Made by a program: the position numbers and the translations under genes. A stretch of 10,728 nucleotides of DNA from NCBI GenBank assembly GCA_022360105.1, contig JAKSDL010000660.1, positions 1 through 10,728 of the forward strand, given 5' to 3'. Positions within the stretch are counted from its first letter, which is position 1, and every line of letters starts with the position of its first letter. Below the pieces are notes generated by a model. The model was not told the DNA's origin and did no database searches. It saw nothing but the letters and a program-made list of their open reading frames with translations. Below, in pieces: positions 6,551 through 10,728 of the stretch. This DNA comes from Pseudomonadota bacterium. GTDB lineage: Bacteria; SAR324; XYD2-FULL-50-16; JAHJRI01.

Positions 6551-6569
6551 AACAACTTATTATCATTTT
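6551..6569. promoter_or_regulatory. Candidate Fur/DtxR-type box just upstream of the AraC-family start
   Basis: Contains AACTTATTATCA (6554-6565), nearly identical to the block upstream of the DtxR-family gene. Its complement has the Fur-like half-site TGATAAT. The overlapping 14-mer 6548-6561 has symmetry AATAA-caac-TTATT. TATTAT (6558-6563) could serve as a -10 hexamer, so a bound repressor would block transcription. No good -35 was seen. Confidence 0.4.
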
Positions 6570-6581
6570 TGCAGAGGCGTT

Positions 6582-7550
6582 TTGAAAACGATATTAGACG
6601 AATACTATCAACCTTTTTTTGACATGCTTGGCCTTTTTCCCGCCAAAAACGCAGATCGCCTGAAAGATTGCGGGTTGCTCTACCAGTTGAATCCTGCCAT
6701 TGGAGACGGTTATTACTGGCTTTATCCGATTGAAAACCGGTATTCCGTTGCTATTTATTCATTAAAATTTAAGACCGATTTCTTGATCAGGTATGAGAAC
6801 AAACAGTGTCTGATGATAGGAAATTATGTTTTTCCAAAGACTGAGCAGACTTTTCGTACAGATTTCATGCCCACACAAAGTATATTTGGATATGCTTCCA
6901 AGCAGGAAGATGTTTTTCAAATGAAAATCAATAGAGGCACAGTTGTCAATAGTATTGCCATCTGTTTCAGTCAGGAATTTAACCGGGAATTTCTTCCAAA
7001 AAAGTTTCCGGGAATTTCTCCCAACCTGTTCACCATTCTCTCCGGAATCGATGAGAATGAAATCATACCGGAAATAACAGAGGTGTTAAGGCAGATTTGT
7101 CTGTTTCGGCCTGCGAAGGAAATTGCAAAAACGTATTACGAAAGCAAAATCATGGAGGTTCTTTGCTTTTTGATCCAGTGGTATAAAAGACAGTCACTGC
7201 TATCGGATCACGAAGAAATTCCAATTAGCGACAAAGATCATTTAAAGGAAATCGCAGCCTACCTGGATCAGCACTTTACAGACTCTATCTCTCTGGATTC
7301 TTTAGCTAAAATCGCTTGCATGAGTCAAAACAAGCTGACTGCTTTATTTAAAAAAACATATGGCTCGACGATAACGGAGTATGTGCAGTCTCTCCGCGTC
7401 AACAGATCAAAGGATATGCTGTTAAACTCAGACTGGTCTGTTGGTGCCATCGCCAATGAGGTTGGTTACAAGCTTCACAGCAGTTTTTCGGAAGTTTTTA
7501 AGAATTCCACCGGACTTACCCCCAACAAGTTCAGAAAAAACGCATTGTGA
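6582..7550 (+). CDS. AraC-family regulator, PchR/YbtA-like (siderophore-responsive type)
   Basis: DNA-binding activator of the type that senses a ferri-siderophore or similar ligand in the cytoplasm and activates uptake genes. The 322 residues have an N-terminal ligand domain (about 1-205) without a recognised motif and a C-terminal double helix-turn-helix (about 218-320): first HTH SLDSLAKIACMSQNKLTALF starting 237, then RVNRSKDMLLNSDWSVGAIA starting 272 and VGYKLHSSFSEVFKNSTGLTPNKFRK from 294 (signature VGY...SF...F....G.TP..FRK). It starts at TTG (6582), supported by AGAGG (6573-6577) four bases upstream, closer than usual; the next in-frame ATG is codon 15. It is convergent with the methyltransferase-ABC operon, 89 bases apart. 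The PchR/YbtA assignment is from overall resemblance and the neighbouring ABC pair. Confidence 0.9.
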   Translation: MKTILDEYYQPFFDMLGLFPAKNADRLKDCGLLYQLNPAIGDGYYWLYPIENRYSVAIYSLKFKTDFLIRYENKQCLMIGNYVFPKTEQTFRTDFMPTQSIFGYASKQEDVFQMKINRGTVVNSIAICFSQEFNREFLPKKFPGISPNLFTILSGIDENEIIPEITEVLRQICLFRPAKEIAKTYYESKIMEVLCFLIQWYKRQSLLSDHEEIPISDKDHLKEIAAYLDQHFTDSISLDSLAKIACMSQNKLTALFKKTYGSTITEYVQSLRVNRSKDMLLNSDWSVGAIANEVGYKLHSSFSEVFKNSTGLTPNKFRKNAL

Positions 7551-7639
7551 CACTTGTCTTGATGGTGTGCTCGCTTTGCCGCTTGAATTTTGGAACGATG
7601 AATCCGGAAACGTCTTTGCTCCGGACCTGTCGATCGGTT

Positions 7640-8464
7640 TCATGCCGGATTTTCAATTCTCATGTGCACCATGGAACAAATACCCAGCAGATCGGGAATA
7701 GACATCATCATTCTGGCTTTCAAGGGAAGTCCTTTTTTCATGCCACGACCTATTGATACGGAGCTGATGACCTTGAATCTTTTGTCCCATTTTTCCAGGG
7801 ATTTCACCGGTTTTAAGGCCCATCCTTCATCCATGGCCATCCCCATATCACCCTTCTTTAAAACTTGCTTCTTTCCGATTTTCAATCCCAAGGGCGACAG
7901 CGAATCGAAGTAAAAATCACACCCTTTAAAATAGTCTGCTGCTTTGATGAAAAACTCTTTAACCTGTTCGTCCCTGAAATAGTAGAGCACACCCCCGGCC
8001 AGAAACAGTAAACCGTCTTTTACCTCTATTTCCTCAAACCATTTTGTATCCAGAAATGATGAGGCGATGCTTTTGTGTCTGCTGCTGTCTTCATAAAAGT
8101 TTTTCCTCAGTGCTATGACATCCGGCAGATCTAGCTCGTAAAACATGATTTTACCGTTATCAACACGGCTGAAGGTAGTATCCAGACCGCAGCCTAAATT
8201 AACAATGGTTGCTTCAGGATGTTTTTTTATAAATTCAAGGGCCGTTTTATCCGTATGGAGGCTGCGTGCCACCCAACCATGCTGTGACATGGATTGTGTT
8301 TCAGCTATGGTTGAAAAGTCATAATCAAGTTTATCAATGATTTCTACTGCCTTCTCATCAATCAAGCGCGGTTTGTCTTTTTGTGTTTCATACGCTCTGC
8401 CCCATAAGGGCAATAAAAGGGTTTCCTGGATATTACCTTTGTCAACTTTGATTTTTTGTTCCAT
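7640..8464 (-). CDS. SAM-dependent methyltransferase, COG3315 / TcmP-LCM-like family
   Basis: A 274-residue class I methyltransferase. The N-terminal ETLLLPLWGRAYETQK (14-29) and later LIDEKAVEIIDKLDYDF (34-50) are characteristic of the COG3315 group (TcmP-like O-methyltransferases, distantly related to leucine carboxyl methyltransferases). The SAM-binding motif I is VNLGCGLDT (88-96), the acidic end of strand 2 is YELDLPDV (109-116), and a motif AGGVLYYF (156-163) follows. Substrates of this family are carboxyl or hydroxyl groups of small molecules or proteins; nothing in the sequence fixes the substrate. A strong GGAGG sits four bases before the ATG at 8464. It is 15 bases after the ABC gene on the same strand, hence one operon. 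Inferred role: modification of a metallophore, precursor or breakdown product handled by the transporter. Confidence 0.88.
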   Translation of the reverse strand: MEQKIKVDKGNIQETLLLPLWGRAYETQKDKPRLIDEKAVEIIDKLDYDFSTIAETQSMSQHGWVARSLHTDKTALEFIKKHPEATIVNLGCGLDTTFSRVDNGKIMFYELDLPDVIALRKNFYEDSSRHKSIASSFLDTKWFEEIEVKDGLLFLAGGVLYYFRDEQVKEFFIKAADYFKGCDFYFDSLSPLGLKIGKKQVLKKGDMGMAMDEGWALKPVKSLEKWDKRFKVISSVSIGRGMKKGLPLKARMMMSIPDLLGICSMVHMRIENPA

Positions 8465-8479
8465 GTTTCCTCCGTTGGT

Positions 8480-10249
8480 TTAGGTATGGATATGCCACTC
8501 TTTTGCACGCTGTTGGGCAGACCACATGTTGAAGTATTTGCCTTTTTTCTCGATCAACGCATCGTGCTTCCCACTTTCAATGACTTTTCCGCCATCAACG
8601 ACCAGAATGTTATCTGCCCCGGAAATGGTGGATAGTCGGTGAGCGATGACGATAACGGTTCGATCTTTAACCAGTTTATCGATAGCGCTTTGAACTGCAA
8701 CCTCGCTTTCGGTGTCTAAAGCGGCAGTAGGCTCATCCAGAATCACAATCGGGGCATTTTTTAAGATGGCCCTGGCAATACTGATTCTCTGCTTTTCTCC
8801 ACCTGAAAGGCTTCCACCGATATCGCCGACCCTTGTGTCGTATCCGTCAGGCAGTCTTGAGATAAATTCATGGCAATAGGCCGCACTGGCAGCATCCTTC
8901 ACTTCTTCATCGGTGGCTTCGGGATTTGCCATCTTTATATTGTTCAGGATGGTGTCATCAAAGAGATAAACATCCTGAAATACAACAGAAATATGCCTCA
9001 TCAGGTCATCGGGATCCAGGTTTTTGATATCCACACCGCCGATTTTTATTGTTCCCTTTTGGACATCCGCGTATCTCATGATAAGTCGGGTTAACGTGGT
9101 TTTACCTCCACCGGAATTTCCCACAATCGCTGTCATTTTTTTATTGGGCATGAGAAAACTCACGCCATCAATTGTTTTGCTCTTTTGCGTTTGGTATGAA
9201 AAATCTACCTGATCAAATTCAATATCAAAGCTCTCCGGTTCCCGGACGGGCTTATGAATTTCCAGTGACTCACTTGTGAGGATTGATTTAATGCGGATGA
9301 AGGCAGAATCGATTAGATCAAATAGTTTCACGACATTGACGAGCACCGTGATGGGTTCTGTAAGTCTGGCAACAATCACGAGGCTGGCGGCCAAGGTTAC
9401 TAATTGCAGCGTATTGTTCAATACGAAAAAAGAGCCGAAAGCCAGAATGATAAGTAATACCGTGTGTACGATGAGACCAATCATGACAAATGGTGCCTGA
9501 GTTTTATACAGCCCTTTTTTCTGTACGGATCTGACGTGTTTGATGGCAGTCTGTAATTCCCGGGCGTCTGTTCCTGTTTTATTCACAGCCCGCAACACAG
9601 GCAGTCCCTGTATATACTCAATAAACCCGGCTTCAAGGTTAGCATTGGCTTGATTAAATGCTGTTTTATCATCCAGATTGGACTTTCTGATCCGGTAATA
9701 AAGCGGTATTGCCACCGGAAAAAGCACGATCATCAGAAGCGCCAGTCTATAGTCGAAAAACAAGGTAACCAAAATGATGGTGGTGGGAACGAACAACAAC
9801 TGGGCAATCATTGATGCGACCATGCCCATGATGATAACGGACTCTTCAACATTGCTGGCGAAAATGGAGTTTAAATCACCGGTTTTATAGGCAGACAGCC
9901 GTTCCAACGGCATTTTTCTCAGGCTTGCTCCCAGCTTTGTTCTCAAGGAATAAACCACATCTATAATTTTGCCCTGGAAGTCGAAATTGTGTCCTTTCCA
10001 TTTCGTTGCAAGTGATACCAGGCTCAATAGCACCATTATTCCCAGCCAGGTAAAAATCTCGGAAATCATGATACTTTCTGCGAACATGGACTTTAACAGG
10101 GGATAGAACATTCCGAATGCAAGCCCCTGGGTTATAAACGCTATGATAAAATAGACCAGGCTTCTCTTAAATTCAGCAGCATAGTCGCCGGAAATATCCA
10201 GGGATAATTTGTAAATTCCGTAAGCTGAAGTGAATCTGTTTTTTTTCAT
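8480..10249 (-). CDS. ABC half-transporter with exporter-type fold, YbtP/YbtQ or IrtA/IrtB-like
   Basis: Fused membrane and ATPase domains (589 residues). The six-helix transmembrane domain spans about 28-320; the nucleotide-binding domain spans about 341-575 with Walker A GNSGGGKT (377-384), Q-loop Q425, signature LSGGEKQR (481-488), Walker B IVILDEP (501-507, E506) and H-loop H537, all intact. Walker A with GGGK instead of GSGK is a small variation. The start overlaps the stop of the upstream ABC gene as ATGA and has GGAGG nine bases before it, so the two halves are translationally coupled and probably form a heterodimer. In YbtPQ and IrtAB, exporter-fold pairs import ferri-siderophores; others of this fold export. 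With a PchR/YbtA-like regulator adjacent, import is the favoured inference. Direction is not provable from sequence. Confidence 0.92.
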   Translation of the reverse strand: MKKNRFTSAYGIYKLSLDISGDYAAEFKRSLVYFIIAFITQGLAFGMFYPLLKSMFAESIMISEIFTWLGIMVLLSLVSLATKWKGHNFDFQGKIIDVVYSLRTKLGASLRKMPLERLSAYKTGDLNSIFASNVEESVIIMGMVASMIAQLLFVPTTIILVTLFFDYRLALLMIVLFPVAIPLYYRIRKSNLDDKTAFNQANANLEAGFIEYIQGLPVLRAVNKTGTDARELQTAIKHVRSVQKKGLYKTQAPFVMIGLIVHTVLLIILAFGSFFVLNNTLQLVTLAASLVIVARLTEPITVLVNVVKLFDLIDSAFIRIKSILTSESLEIHKPVREPESFDIEFDQVDFSYQTQKSKTIDGVSFLMPNKKMTAIVGNSGGGKTTLTRLIMRYADVQKGTIKIGGVDIKNLDPDDLMRHISVVFQDVYLFDDTILNNIKMANPEATDEEVKDAASAAYCHEFISRLPDGYDTRVGDIGGSLSGGEKQRISIARAILKNAPIVILDEPTAALDTESEVAVQSAIDKLVKDRTVIVIAHRLSTISGADNILVVDGGKVIESGKHDALIEKKGKYFNMWSAQQRAKEWHIHT

Positions 10250-10728
10250 TGCTGTTTCCCTCCTTGCTGTAAGTCCCAGTTTCGCGCTTTCTCATAGTTA
10301 CGCCACAGTCGTTCGTAGGTCCCTTTCATTTCCAGGAGATCATCGTGTCTGCCTGCTTCAGTTATTTCCCCCTGGTCAAAAACCACTATTTGCTCCACAT
10401 CCCTGATGGTGGATAGGCGATGGGCGATCACAATGACCGTTTTGCTCTTCAGAAGGTTGGAGAGCGCTTTGACAATTTCCTCCTCATTTTCTGGGTCCGC
10501 AAAAGCGGTGGCTTCATCAAGCACAATAATGGGCGCATTCCTCAGCATTGCCCTGGCAATGGTTATTCTTTGCTTCTGACCTCCCGAAAGATTTACACCC
10601 CGATCCCCGGCCAGAGTTTGATAGCCATCGGGCAGCGTCATAAAAAAATCATGAATCTGCGCAGCCCTGGCGGCTTCTATCATTTCCTCATCCGTAGCCG
10701 TTTCATTGGCTATTTTAATATTATTGGC
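10246..10728 (-). CDS. Partner ABC half-transporter, 3' part only (cut by window end)
   Basis: Only the last 160 codons are visible; the frame stays open to base 10728, so the membrane domain and Walker A lie outside. The visible part is a nucleotide-binding domain: NNIKIANETATDEEM near the window edge (just after the Q-loop), the signature LSGGQKQR, Walker B PIIVLDEATAFADPENE and the H-loop IVIAHRLS. The FADPENE extension after Walker B is typical of the YbtP/YbtQ/IrtA/IrtB-like group. An internal ATG at 10683 is not the start because reading continues upstream with conserved sequence. The stop overlaps the start of the next ABC gene by ATGA. It forms the predicted heterodimer with that neighbour. 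Confidence 0.92.
   Translation of the reverse strand, partial: ANNIKIANETATDEEMIEAARAAQIHDFFMTLPDGYQTLAGDRGVNLSGGQKQRITIARAMLRNAPIIVLDEATAFADPENEEEIVKALSNLLKSKTVIVIAHRLSTIRDVEQIVVFDQGEITEAGRHDDLLEMKGTYERLWRNYEKARNWDLQQGGKQQ

Larger units (their letters stand above)
5776..6581. other. 806-base divergent intergenic region between permease and AraC-family genes
   Basis: No gene with recognisable family is present. It holds candidate promoters for the minus-strand permease (around 5890-5935), inverted repeats at 5846-5896 and 6115-6182, TTAACC-type direct repeats (6253-6524), and a Fur-like half-site close to the AraC start. The section 6280-6370 is particularly AT-rich. Two weak small open frames are visible: minus strand 6070-5909 (53 codons) and plus strand about 6384-6550 with no good start. 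I see no convincing riboswitch, tRNA or mobile element. Confidence 0.7.

Noticed and set aside
5776..6581. Cobalamin or other riboswitch upstream of the BtuC-type permease
   Set aside because: I could not find the B12-box or other conserved riboswitch core sequences; a covariance-model search would be decisive.
7603..7625. TCCGGA...TCCGGA hairpin between the AraC and methyltransferase genes as a terminator
   Set aside because: The 6-bp stem has an 11-base loop and no T-run on either strand; too weak to call.
10246..10683. A complete 145-residue ATPase starting at the ATG at 10683
   Set aside because: The frame continues to the window edge with conserved ABC sequence, so this ATG is internal to a larger half-transporter.

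Overview
The window reads as an iron/metal-uptake locus from a Gram-negative bacterium. TonB-ExbB-ExbD genes imply an outer membrane with TonB-dependent receptors. My best guess is a Desulfobacterota (Desulfobacterales-like) genome, based on gene style, moderate GC and the compact TonB2-like cluster. This is an impression from the proteins, not a search result.

Layout. (1) 1-3126, plus strand: an ExbB-type proton channel subunit (its 5' end probably lies outside the window), a 225-base gap with two hairpins, then ExbD, TonB and a secreted or anchored TPR protein. This order resembles the Vibrio TonB2 system. (2) 3123-5775, minus strand: a FecCD/BtuC-type permease, its ATPase (ATGA overlap) and a DtxR/MntR-family metalloregulator. 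The regulator's stop shares a CTAG palindrome with the stop of the convergent TPR gene. No substrate-binding protein gene is present. (3) 5776-6581: an 806-base divergent, AT-rich intergenic region with candidate promoters, operators and inverted repeats. (4) 6582-7550, plus strand: a PchR/YbtA-like AraC-family regulator starting at TTG. (5) 7640-10728, minus strand: two exporter-fold ABC half-transporters (the upstream one cut by the window end; ATGA overlap between them), followed 15 bases later by a COG3315-type (TcmP/LCM-like) SAM methyltransferase.

How it may work together (inference). TonB-ExbBD would energise an outer-membrane ferri-siderophore receptor. The FecCD-type importer and a YbtPQ/IrtAB-like heterodimer would be two separate inner-membrane routes for metal chelates. 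The DtxR-family protein would sense intracellular metal, and the AraC protein would sense the chelate. The methyltransferase between the convergent AraC gene and the ABC pair is the least explained member. Its substrate could be the metallophore, a precursor or a degradation product.

The most interesting observations are the methyltransferase coupled to the ABC heterodimer, a near-identical 12-base site (AA[G/C]TTATTATCA) in front of both regulator genes, and a family of TTAACC-N(3-4)-GATA direct repeats upstream of the AraC gene.
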